A stretch of 64,000 nt of DNA, taken from Trichosporon coremiiforme (taxonomy: Eukaryota; Basidiomycota; Tremellomycetes; Trichosporonales; Trichosporonaceae). The position numbers and the translations under genes are program-made. This document shows positions 1-10,796 of this stretch, one piece after another; position 1 is the first letter of the stretch, and every line of letters begins with the position of its first letter. The notes beneath the pieces are model-generated. The model saw nothing but the letters and a program-made list of their open reading frames with translations. It was not told the origin of the DNA and made no database searches. The stretch covers positions 62,001 to 126,000 of the forward strand of contig BCJJ01000028.1 of NCBI GenBank assembly GCA_039545355.1, read 5' to 3'.

Positions 1-1590
1 TCCTTCGGCAGCCACGCGCGCAGCTTGCCTCCGTCCGGTATCCGCTCGATCACGACAGCGAGACGCTCCCACCCCTTCGGGCTCTTGCACCAGTGCACGG
101 CGTAGACCTTAGCTACGTGTGCCGAGTGCACGGATTTCAGTCGGTTGATTTCTGTAACCATGACCTCTATCCGCTTCTTTCCAGGACCGGTGTGGTAGTA
201 CTGGCGTGAAAAGTCGATGATGAGCACGGTGACAGACGGCGTGCTAGTCTTGACAAAGTCGCGCCCGTTGCGCGCCGGCTCGGCGATGTACGACGTCCAG
301 AGTCCCTCGCGACGTCCGCCGAACAGGGCCCAGTTCGACCACGACCCGATGTAGCCGTCGATCGATATCGGCTGGTCCAGTATGAGCTCGCGATCCTCCA
401 GCTCGCCGTCCGCTAGGCCAGACAACTGCTCGTCACGCTCCTTCTTCTCCTCCGCTTGCTGCACCTTCCTGGCGCGCTCTTCCTTCCGTGTAGCGTCGAG
501 CTGGATACGCTCCTTCAGTAATCGCTCTTGCTCCATGGCCTGCGCTCGTTTCCTTTCCCGTTCCGCCTCAGCCTGGGCGATCTCCGCCTGTACCGTTAGC
601 AGCTAGCGCAGTATGAGGTCACCTTAGACTCACCGCTCGCTGCGCCTCTTCGCGCTGCGCCATCTCCTCCATCAGCGTCGGCTCTGGCTCGCCCGGCTTT
701 GGCAGCGAAATATGATTCTCGGTGATCCATTCTCGGACAGCATCGGCAATCTGAGTGTTAGCACAGCCACGGAACGCAACTCACGTCAAAGATCATGGGC
801 GCACCAACGAGCGACTTGGCCTTGTCCTGCACGAGTTTCGTGAGGGTGCGCATATGGTTCGCATTCAGCTTTGTCGGCTCGATCAGTGACAACAACGGGA
901 CATGGTCTGGGTATTTCTGAGATCGTGAGCTCATGGGCAAACTTCATAGCTCACCTTAACCATTCGTCCGCGCAGCTTGACGCTGATCCGGTCATCGTGC
1001 GTCGCGCGCAGCGACACCTCCCACCAGCCGTGCTCGCCGTCCGTGCCCCATGCTGTCTTCTGCGCCGGGATATCGTGCCAGTCGTCCTGGTCGTCAGCTC
1101 GGTATTCCACTTCCCGCCAGCTTGGATAAAAGGGAATGGGTGTTGCGGTTGCAGGGTACCGATCGTCATGCAGGATCCGAAACCGAGCTCGTCCGACTCG
1201 AGCGCCCGTGCGCGCCGTGCAGCAGATTTGCCCTGGCGAGGACGGCCGTCCATGGTCGGCTCGAGCTGAGCTCCGTGCATTTGCAGGAGTCAGGAAGACC
1301 GCGCAAGCGTGCAGGGGCGGTGCTCCGGCCCAACGACGCCGACTCTGATGCCCGGTCCCGGAATGCGTCACCATCGGAGATGCTGGTTTCGACGTCATTT
1401 CGCAACATCTGCTATGGCCGGTCTGTAATGTCTGAGACGGTCCAGCGAGCTCTGGAGCAGACGGTCTGCATATCCGGACTGATGGAATGGCAGCATGGCC
1501 CATTCCACTCAGTCAGATGTTCAGACTCACCTCAAAGATGGCTCTGAGGGCCTCCAGTTCTTCATCTTGGACAGCCTTGTAGTCGGTCAT
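1..1590 (-). CDS. GCN2: eIF2alpha kinase GCN2, N-terminal part (truncated by window start)
   Basis: Senses amino-acid starvation and phosphorylates eIF2alpha. The visible part starts at ATG 1590 with MTDYKAVQDEELEALRAIFE, a typical RWD-domain opening that binds GCN1. Exons read 1590..1531, 1086..955, 916..785, 750..634 and 587..1 and give 342 residues in one frame. RWD covers roughly residues 1-120 (WWEVSLRA strand, YPDHVP loop, LVGAPMIFDIADAVREW helix). A charged Glu/Lys/Arg helix follows (about 140-205), then the start of the degenerate kinase domain (SWSNWALFGGRREGLW... VMVTEINRLKSVHSAHVAKVYAVHWC). The active kinase, HisRS-like and C-terminal domains lie outside. Intron 1 is 444 nt, ten times the local norm; its acceptor (CCAG before GACGACTGG at 1086) is inferred from RWD alignment and is the least certain junction. 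RWD plus pseudokinase order makes GCN2 the best call. Confidence 0.87.
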
Positions 1591-2230
1591 ATCATTCTCT
1601 TGCGTCGTGCGGTCGTCGTGTTAGGTTAGGGAACAAGGTACGGAGCTGCGCTATGTGTAGTGATGGTGAGGGGGGGAGAGGGGATAGCGCAGCTCGTCGT
1701 CGTGAGGCGTTGCAGGCTCCAAGACAAGGGGTGAACGATCAATGGTCAAGAATGAGAAGGCATATCAATGTTGTTCCAGGGTGACAAGCTCTATGTCTGC
1801 TCATCTGCGAACCTCTGGGTCGGACGTCAGGCCGTCAGGCACCACCATACCGCACACCTGGCCCAGATGCCCAGCCCAGCTGCGTCAGCCCACGTGACCA
1901 CACGGCCTTCTCCTGTGATCTGACAGGGTCACCTCCACTTTTTCGGTTCCTCTACGAGGTTGAGTCGGGCAACTGAAATTAACACGGCGAACGATCGACT
2001 CGATGCGCGGATAAGAACTTGTCATTGGTGCAAGATCTCTTCCTGAGAGGGATTATAACCATCGTCGCACTCTTACGAGTCATGATATGATCTCGCACTG
2101 CCCCGTCGGATGACCGAGATGCTCGATGGTGAGTGCGTGGATGCGCACGCTGAACGACGGCCGTCTCGCCCCCAAACGTTTGCGCAATATTGCTCCGGGC
2201 AACGTGGTACAACATTCACTGCATATTACA
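1591..2230. other. Intergenic: GCN2 promoter side and 3' flank of the coiled-coil gene
   Basis: Upstream region of the minus-strand GCN2 gene and downstream region of the next minus-strand gene. A G-rich run (about 1665-1682) sits just upstream of the GCN2 start and a CACGTG-like CACGTGAC lies near 1891. No ORF with convincing composition was seen. Confidence 0.5.
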
Positions 2231-5200
2231 TTAGGCACTAGGACTGCTGCCACGCCACCACGACCAGATCCCTCTCGTCCCCTGTCCATTTTCCCCAATG
2301 TTCCCACCACTAGCCCCCGACCCCGACCCTTCCCCACCGCTGTAGAACAAGCCAGAAATGCTGTTGTTGGTCGTCCGCTTTGTGGGGCGGGACTCGGGGT
2401 CGGCCAGCGGCTTGCGCTTGCGACCGGAGAGCCATGAGCTTAACGAGAGCCTTGCGTCGGTTTCTGTGTCCGCGGAGTCCTCGGCTGGAGTTGTCCTTGC
2501 AGCTTCTTCATCCTGCTGTCGCTGCTCGGCTGCTCTCGTCTCCGCACGCGCCTGTATCCGCGTGCTTCTCCGGGTTGGACGTACGTCCTTCCACTTCTGT
2601 CTGCCCCTCCCCAGCTGGAGAGGGGTAGTCGGGGTACAGGCTGGTGTCTGGGGCTCCTCAACAACCGGAGGGTTAGTTGCAGAGGGCGATGTCGTGGTCA
2701 TGGTGTCTGTTGGGTGGACGGTGGATGCAGAGGGAATACTAGGCCCAACCGAATTACTAGACAGCAAGATGTCTGGTGTGAGAGTGGGAGTTGCAATCTG
2801 CGATCCATGTTCTGGTCTGGTCGGAGTGGTGGGATTTCGGAAGAAAGACGATGGCGCCTGTGTTTCACTGGAAGTTGCCTGGCTGGCGACGACGGAGAGG
2901 AGGTGTAAGCTCGATTCAGCGGAGGGGATCTCGTCGGCTGGTGAAGGCTCGTCACTTGAGGGACGGTTGACCTCTGCTGAGCTGATCGAGTGTGAAGTCT
3001 GCGGAGTTGAGAGCTGAGTGACAGCGGCCGCGCTGGCTCGCGCCTCAGCGGTGACTGAGGAGCTGGACGTGGATAAGGTAGAGTGAGGCTGGGAGACCGC
3101 TCCGCTGGCGACTTGGGGCTGCCTGTTGGCGACACTAGATGTGCCTCTGAGACTGAGTGCAGTTTCACGGACAGCAGCACGCCGACCAGGGAAGCTGGGC
3201 AGTGTCTCCATGACGCGTGCTTGACGGCCGAGCCCGTCGAACGTCCCCACATCCGCTGGTGCTGCCGCCTGACGAGTGCTAAGTGCCGTCTTGATGTTGG
3301 CGAGCGTCCCCTCCATGCGGCAGAGCACGCTCACGCCACCCTGGATGTTCTGCACGCCGCTCTCGATAGCGTGTAGGCTTTGCAGCTGTCCCCCGATCTC
3401 TCCCTGCTGAGCCTGTACTGCGTTCACGCCTATACTGATCGCCTCGAGGCGCATCGCCATGGGACCGAGGACCGCACCATTGTTCTTGAGCGCAGTGAGG
3501 TCAAGGGCGATCTTGGCCAGGGCTTGCTGCTCCGTGCGGTCGTTCAAGCCGGCGGTGAGGGAGCGGAGCTGGTCGCCGAGTTGCGGAATGGTTGCGCAGG
3601 AAGTCGCCACTGTCCGCATGGTGACGCCCAGGTTTTGGATGGTCGTAGCTTGCTGCTCGACTGAGGTGGCGGTACGTTCGTTATTGTTCTGGATGCCGGC
3701 GAGGTGCTGCTCCATCGCGCCCAGTCTGTCCATGCCGTTCTTGATGTCTCCAACACCTGTCTCCAATGCCAGGAGCGATGCCTTGACTACTTGGGACGAG
3801 GAGCCGTTCTCCTTCAAGTTAGCGATGGAAGCGTTGACGGCCTCGATCTGTTCTTTGACGCCACCGAGCGCGTTCTGCAGCAAGGTGGCGCCCAGCTGAC
3901 TCTGGCAGCCCTGCACTGCCTCGGACACCGTGAGCTCGAGCTGCGCGATCTTGGTGCTGATCTGGTCCGTGACGCCGGCGACGAAGCGCATCGAGTCCGT
4001 GACACGACTCTCCTCGAATGCGGTCTTCATCTCGTTGATGGGGCGGAGAAGTGCTGCCATCTGGTCGTCAGTTTCATTGCCATCAGTCTTTAACTCACAG
4101 TGCCACCAGGGGGTGCAACCGTCTGCGGCTGAATGCTCTTGATACTGTTGCGCACCGCGGCTTCGAACACCTTCTCACTCGACGACAGGGCCGCCTTCGT
4201 CTTCTCGCACACGAGGTGTGCCGTGATCGCGGGCAGGGTCTGCGTCGAGGCACGCGTCGCCTTCTCGACTGCCTCGGTGACCTGTATGCCAAGTGCGGCA
4301 GTGACAGACTCAGTTATGCTGGTGGCGAGACTGGTGCTAAGACTGCTCGCGAGGCTGGCACTCAGGCTCTCGATCAGGCTGGTTGCCAGCGTCGCGGTCG
4401 TCTCCTGCAGAGTCGATGTCACTGTTGTCAGCTTAGGTGCCCGATGCTGTAGCTCACTGATCTCTCGCATCTCGTCGCGCATCTCCTCCCGCGTCGGCAG
4501 GGCGCGTAAGCCAGTGCGCACGTCGTGGCTGCTGTCGCGGATGTGGAGAATCTCGCCTCGCAGGCCGCCGACATCATGCTCGAGTTCTAGTAGTCAGTTA
4601 ACGCAGAAGCTCACCCAACTGACGAATCAGCTTGTTGAAGATCTCGACTGTGGCCTTGGAACTGGTCTTCCTCGGCGCTTGCTGCGGTTGTGGCACTTCG
4701 ACGGGGGTGTAAGTCCGCCCAACGGGCTGAGACGGCGGCGGCGTCGGCTCAACCGTGTACGGCGTGCGGAGGCAGGGACCAGGCGGGCGCTGCGAGTTGG
4801 GGGGTGGATGCTCGTCGTAGGTCCGAACAGACTGGGAGGGGTACTGCGCCTCGTGGAACGTCTCCTGGTACGTCTTGCGGGGATAGTCGTAGCGTTGGTG
4901 GCGCTCGTAGTGGCGAGTCGGGGAAGCGTGGCGGATCGGGCTTTGCTGGCGCAAGGCTAGCGACGGAGCACGCCGCTCGTCGTACTGTTGATGGTGGATG
5001 GGTTGCACAGAAGATGGACGACGAAAGGAGGGTGTTGGTGTTGGAAAGCGGGGAGACGCAGTCGGCGAGGGCACATTGGGCACGGATTTGCGCGACTCGC
5101 GATGATGCGCGCGCTCTCGCTCGTGACCTTGCGCGAGTTGCATCTGGTAGCTTGTGCGCTGTCGTTAGTTCATCCATCCACGGTGGAGCTGAAAGAAGTG

Positions 5201-5437
5201 GCCGGCCTGAAGAGGAAAGGAGAAGAAGAAGGAAGACTTACGTGAGGCAGGTTACTGCTTGAGACGGAGGGCGCGTTGCTCGATCCGCTCGGCGTCAGCA
5301 TACCGACGCGCGGGCTAGGTGTGATGGAGCCAGCGCGCGGGCTAATGCTGTTGTAAGTTGCAATGCAATAAGATGAGTGAACGAAGATAGAGAGATGGAG
5401 AAAGGAGGGAAGACACTTGCCGACGTTCAACGCCCAT
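2231..5437 (-). CDS. Unrecognised coiled-coil protein with Ser/Pro-rich ends
   Basis: Function not recognised. Frame-consistent exons: 5437..5421, 5347..5242, 5158..4615, 4586..4099, 4060..2231 (about 994 aa from the ATG at 5437). Residues 1-220 are Pro/Ser/Arg/His-rich and disordered (e.g. SFRRPSSVQPIHHQQY). About 220-640 is a long helical region with heptad-like Leu/Ala/Ile spacing and many short Ser/Thr-Leu repeats (SLIESLSASLASSLSTSLAT). About 640-994 is Ser/Thr/Pro-rich with a basic patch (RPTRRSTRIQARAETRAAEQ). The first intron uses a GC donor (GCAAGT at 5420). Coding-like sequence continues upstream of 5437 in frame (ending LVENVPSLFTQQDSEVSS), so the true start may be at 5622 through a 7-nt exon; only 40 nt would then separate it from the Rictor stop. 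A structural or scaffold role is a guess only. Confidence 0.62.
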
Positions 5438-5661
5438 CCCCACTGTGGCGAGCGAGGAAGACACCTCGCTGTCTTGCTGCGTGAAGAGGGAAGGCACATT
5501 TTCCACCAACCGAACATCCAACCGCCAAGTCCAGCCCGCGCTGATCGCCGGTCCACCAGGACATCGGTCCGCCGCCCTGCTGCCTGCATGTCAGTCGTCA
5601 GTGGTGCATGGTTACAAGTCATGTCTGATGCATTGTTACAGTCGTCCAGTCATGATACACT

Positions 5662-8600
5662 TTACAGCGCGTGCGTGCTTCCGTTTTGCTCTCCCGCTCC
5701 ATTCCTCTGCCCGACGCCGTCTGCGCGATCAAAAGCGGCAGCGCGCTTGAACAGGTCGATGTCGTCCCTTCCCCTCCTTGCATCGCCGGCTGGCGCGCCA
5801 AAGTTGGGCATTTCCCTTCCCTCAGTTACGTCCTCGAGTTTGGTGAGACGCTCAAACCTCGGTTCGGGGCCAGGCGAGCTCTGTGAACGCCGGCGCGACT
5901 CCCCCGTGCTGTCCTTCGAGTCGGTACGTTTGTGCCCGCTCCCCTTCCGCTCGTGGGAGCCTTTGCGCTCGTGCTGGCTCATGCGCTCGCTGCCCCCGCG
6001 CTCCATGTGCGCGAGTCGGGCGAGCGAGTGCGGCGTCAGCTGCACATCGAACAGGTCCAGGATGAAGCGGCGGACGGGCGCCTGGAAATGGTTCGTTGAG
6101 ATCGCGCGCAAGGCGCGGTGGAATAGCGTCGTCGAAGCGAATAACCGCTGATGCCGGTTGCGCACACTGGGGTCAGCTCAAGGGTGTAGTGACAGCACGT
6201 ACCGCTTCAGATTGTTCATCGCCGTGCCGGCCAGAACATAGTTGCTCAGGTTCGAGATCATGTGCATGACCTCGCCCTCGAGGCCGCTGAATGGCACAAG
6301 CGACTCGATACCGCTCGGCACCTTCGCCAGCTCCCATGTGTCGAGGTGCACGAAGCGGCTTAGGTCGTCTGGGAGACACAGACCGGTCGTCTGACCCATT
6401 GGCGTGCGCGTCGCGATCCACCCACACTCCTCGAGAATCTCGGCGCCAACGAGCGTCGATGAGATCAGACCGAGAACGAAGAAACACGTTCTGTTGTCAG
6501 CTTGTCCCAACACGGTACAAAGCTGCGAACGCCCCACTCACCCCTTCATAGTGATGACTGGCGACAGGTCGGCAATCTCGACGATGACCTCGATGATCTC
6601 CTCGTCCTCGAGGAACGCGAGTCCGCCCTCCGTCGAGCCAATGTTACCCTGCCGGTTAGTCCTAACCGTCATCGCTAACCCACCATGACCCAGAGCGCGC
6701 TCTTGACCTCATTAATGATCTCCTGGTTCTCTGCCTCGAGCCCGTGCAAGCGGATGACCTCTGCAAAGTCGGGCACGATCCCCTTCTCGCGGAGGTATTG
6801 GCATCCCTCGGGCGTCTTGGTCAGCTCGCGGAAGAAGTGCGTCGGTGCCGTGCCCTCGTACGCCCAGAACTCCTCGGGCTGGTGCCGCGAGATCGGCCGA
6901 ATCGTCTTGGACACAAACGTCTCGACCTCGACGACGTAGAGCATGTTTTGTTCCTGTTGTCAGCTGCGTCCAAAGTGGAAAGCTTACCGCCATCCAGCTG
7001 TTGAGCTCGTAGTCGATATACTGTGCGTGCAGCAGGTACAGGAAGCCTGCTGACGTCGACATGAATCTGTAGGGTCAGGGCGGTCGAGCGATGCGACCCA
7101 CCGTAGAAACAGGTTTGCACCGATGTCGCCGAGATGCTCTAACGTCGGGCGCAGCTGAACCACCTTCTCGAGGTTGTCCGGGTTGCTGCACGCCTCCTCG
7201 AGGTACATCACCGCGATTTCGCACACCTCCATCGCCGGATCGTACAGCTGCGTGACAAGAAGCTGCAGCACCCAGTCTGTCAGATTCGGGGCGTCGTGCA
7301 GCAGCCGGCCGAGGTGGTGCGTCGCGAACAGGCGAGTTTCCTGGGGTCAGCTAAGGGATGCGATCCAAGGAGCCTCACCAGGAAGCTGGACGTGAGCGCC
7401 TTGGACAGGACGATACGCGGGTGCGCATTGATGGTGTAGTCGCAGCACTCGATAATGAGCTTGATGATGTCGCCGCGGCTGCGCAGCTCGCACAGGTGGT
7501 AGAAGCACGTGAAGAACTTGAACTTCTCCAGCAGCCTGCTTGTTAGTTACTTCACGGACAGGATCAACTCACTGAATGCCGACCTGGTGCTTGGTCAGGA
7601 TGCCGATCATCTCGAAGTAGCCGAACGAGAGGGTGTGCTCGAGTCTGTCGACGGAGAAGAAGGGCTGCGACGCCGGCTGACCAACGTACTGGTCCAGCTC
7701 AGTCAGGCACTCGACGATTTGGCGCAGGAGCTTGTCATCGGCAAGGAACTTCTGGCCCTCCGGGTTGATGAGCATCGCAGTGAGGAGCGCACGCGCGAGG
7801 CGCACCCATTTGTAGTTCGGCTGCTGGGTAAGCAAGGTACGAGAATTGGCACCCACCCTTGTCCGCAGAATCGCCGAGAAGCGGTTGTTGTAGGGATGCA
7901 GGAAGGAGAAGAGGCGCCGGATGAACTTGGTCGCCTTGATGACCTCGTCAAGCCGCTTCGGGTTCAACAAGGGGCCCTGCAGCAGCTCCATGATGATGTC
8001 GTAGTTCCACTTGTTGTGGTCGCGGCTCAGTAACACCTGCCTGTCAGCTGGACGTCGTTATATTGGTAGCTCACCCCCGACTCGTTGATCATCGCCTGGA
8101 AATGCTTGTCCTCGATCTGCAGACCGAGACGCAGCTTCATCTGCTGCACTTGCCGCTGGCTACGGAGGAGCGACTCCTGAACTGTAGACGTGCTGGGGTG
8201 TCAGCTCCTATCAAGCACTAAGTAGCTTACGTGAGAACATTGTGTCCTCCGACTCCTCCATCAGAAGCCTGGGTCTGCTTCCTGTTATTCCGGAACAGAC
8301 TGTCGATGGACGACAGCGCGGAGAGAGCGGCGTTACGGTCCGTCGGCTTCGAGAACTCGGTGACACCATTGAAAAGTGCGGGCAGAGCCTGCGATCAGCT
8401 TACAAGAGCGCGGCGATAGCTCACCTGTATCCTCGCCGCATACTGCAGCGGAAGAATATGGCTCGCGAGCTGGAGAATTTCGCCCAGCAGCAGAGTCGCC
8501 TTCCGGTTTACTGGCTGGGTGCACGATTCGTCCTGAATCAGAGATATCAATGCCTGATGGGTTAGCTCCTATAGACGGTGAGGACACCCACCTCAAGGAG

Positions 8601-10460
8601 CCCCGCCTCGATGAACACGGCGAGCAGGAAGGCGATGTAGTTGTCGACAAGGTTGAGGCGGTGTGGCATCTCGTCGTCATCCGCGACCTCCTGAGGGAAC
8701 TCGCCCTTCGTCGCCTCATACGCTCGGTTGTATACTGTGAGCCGGCGCCCGTCGAGAAACGCCGACGTCCACGACGGCGCCTTGATGCGGAACACTGAGA
8801 AGAACAGGTCCAGTAGCGCATTCTGTCATCAGCTTTTGCAAGTCTCGAATAGCTCACCCTCATCTCAGCCATGGGCACGAAGAGCGACGAGATCAGCGAC
8901 TTGATCGCCCGGAAGTCGCTTTGGCACATGTAGATCAGGCCAGGCCACGAACTCAGCAGCATGCTGACGTTGCGCACGCAATGGTCCAGGTTGTCGAGGT
9001 GCTTCTGCATCTGGCGCGTGGGGATCTTGCCGTACTGCTCCGTCAGACCGACAAGCACCGTCTGTGGTGTCAGTAACGGTTAGCGTTTCCGTCAACTCAC
9101 CTCCAGGTCGCTGCCGGGAACCAGGAGCTGGCGCGTATGCGGCCAGTTGACGAGGTAGAGCATCAGCCCAGTCATGCCTAGTCCGAGCTCGAAGGGGCCA
9201 TCCTTGAACGCATTCAGAATAACGCGGAACGCATCAGCGCGAAGGAGACACTCCAGGTCTAAGAGCGCAATCTCAGTCAGCGTCTCCATGCACACAGTGT
9301 GCATTGGATCGTCCGGATTCTCCGCCGCGCTGACGACGGCGCGCACGAACCCTGGCCGCAGGGCTACTTTGTAGTTCAGCGTTGGGCAGGGGTCATGCAG
9401 CTCGTCGATCGGGAGGGTGACCACGGCGCGGATCAGGCGCAGCGCCTGTTCCCTCTCGCACACTGCTTTGGCATCTCTCGTGAACGTCCTGCTTGTCAGC
9501 TGTCGCAGGAACCGCCTCAGCTTACCGTATGACGACAAATTCGATGCCGGCGTTGAGCATCATCCCCCAGTTCCGCCGGCTCAGCGTGTACCGCAAGAGC
9601 CTGTACGCCGCCGCCCGTTGGGAGACGCTCGCCGAATCGGCAAGGAAAGGCATAGTGCAGTGCAGCAAGTCGTGCATGTCGACCTGTTTCTGCAGCCCCG
9701 GGTTCTTCTTGAACAAATCCGCCAGATTCGTCAGCGCCTCCCATCCGTCCTCGCCGCGGTCCACCTCCTTCCCCTTCCCCTCGTAGTGGGACACATCGCG
9801 CAGTTTGCGGAGGTACGCGCGCACGCTGATGCGCAGGGACGCGATGTGCTCCTCCTCCATATCTGGAGCCGGGGAGCCAGCGAGCGAAAGCGATGGGTGA
9901 GTCGGTGTCGATCGTGGACTGTCCCCTCGTTCTGTGAATGAGGATCCTTGCCGGTTCACACGGGGGCGCACGCCCGCACTCAGCAGCGTCGACGTGGGCG
10001 ACGTCCCCGTCGTGCTCAGGCCGTTAAGCATCGCGGGCCGTCGGCGTCGGTGCAGCGCTGTACCTGATGTCAGCTAAGGCAGCACTTCATAAAGCTCACT
10101 GCCTCTTAACCGTTCCAGCCGGTCCTCGAGCGTCTTTATGTTGCCGTTCGCGCTCTCGAGCTGTGCGGTAATGCGCTGCTTGACCTGCTCCTGCTCGTCT
10201 CCGGTACGCTTCTCGATAACCTGATGTCAGCTAAAGAGGGGCCGTTCAGCTTACGTCGAGCATCTTCTCAGCACCATACTGGACTCTCTTCTCGATGGCG
10301 AGCTTGCTCATCAGGCTCTCCACCTGGCTGTTAGTTTGGTCATGTGGCCAGCGCTCACGGTTTCATTGTCGTCGGTGTCGTCGTCCAGGTACGAGCGAGT
10401 CGAGACGCTCGAGCCCAGGTGCTCGACGCTCGGCCGCGCCGGTGACCCCCACTGTGCCAT
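5662..10460 (-). CDS. AVO3: TORC2 subunit Rictor/Avo3 (Ste16/Tsc11) homologue
   Basis: Core scaffold of TOR complex 2, which activates AGC kinases and controls actin, sphingolipids and cell-wall signalling at the plasma membrane. I place 18 exons: 10460..10359, 10323..10255, 10220..10100, 10063..9526, 9488..9101, 9061..8858, 8822..8592, 8553..8425, 8388..8231, 8192..8075, 8036..7573, 7535..7379, 7340..7102, 7066..6988, 6953..6684, 6648..6542, 6490..6203, 6166..5662; frame stays open for about 1388 aa. Residues 35-97 form an HR1-type coiled coil (KRVQYGAEKMLDVIEKRTGD). The armadillo-like Rictor N and M regions follow (NYDIIMELLQGPLLNPKRLD, FSFLHPYNNRFSAI, RIVLSKALTSSFL, AYEGTAPTHFFRELTKTPEG). 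The Rictor_V motif GTCFFVLGLISST is at about 1125. The tail from about 1265 is Ser/Arg/Glu-rich. A 33-nt in-frame stretch at 7826-7858 could be one more intron. Confidence 0.9.
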
Positions 10461-10796
10461 CGCTGCGACGTAGGAGGTGGGTATGATGTGTCGGCGAAAG
10501 CGCAGGGGAGCCTTGCGATGGTGTTCTGTCGTTAGTTGATCTCGCCGTTAACCAGAGTAGCGCTTCGAACATGCCGTCACAGGGGCGTTACGTAACGCCT
10601 ACGCTCGGTGGAGGTTTGGGGACCCCGTCATCACAAGTGCCAAGCGGCGCAGCGATGCGCAGCGCGCAGCGGACGGACAAATGCTATGCATGGCGTAAGA
10701 TGGGGACGTGATATGAAGTAAGGCATCATGTATGGAGGGTTGGTACAACAAAAGTAACTAAACAAAGTCGCACTGTTGGAAGAAAGTGTATAAAGT
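10461..10796. other. Intergenic: Rictor 5' flank and 3' flank of membrane protein gene
   Basis: Both neighbours are on the minus strand, so this short stretch holds the Rictor promoter/5' leader and the 3' UTR of the upstream membrane-protein gene. No separate gene seen. Confidence 0.5.

Noticed and set aside
2358..3017. Long plus-strand open frame opposite the coiled-coil gene
   Set aside because: Shadow of the Ser/Thr-rich coding sequence on minus; no independent features.
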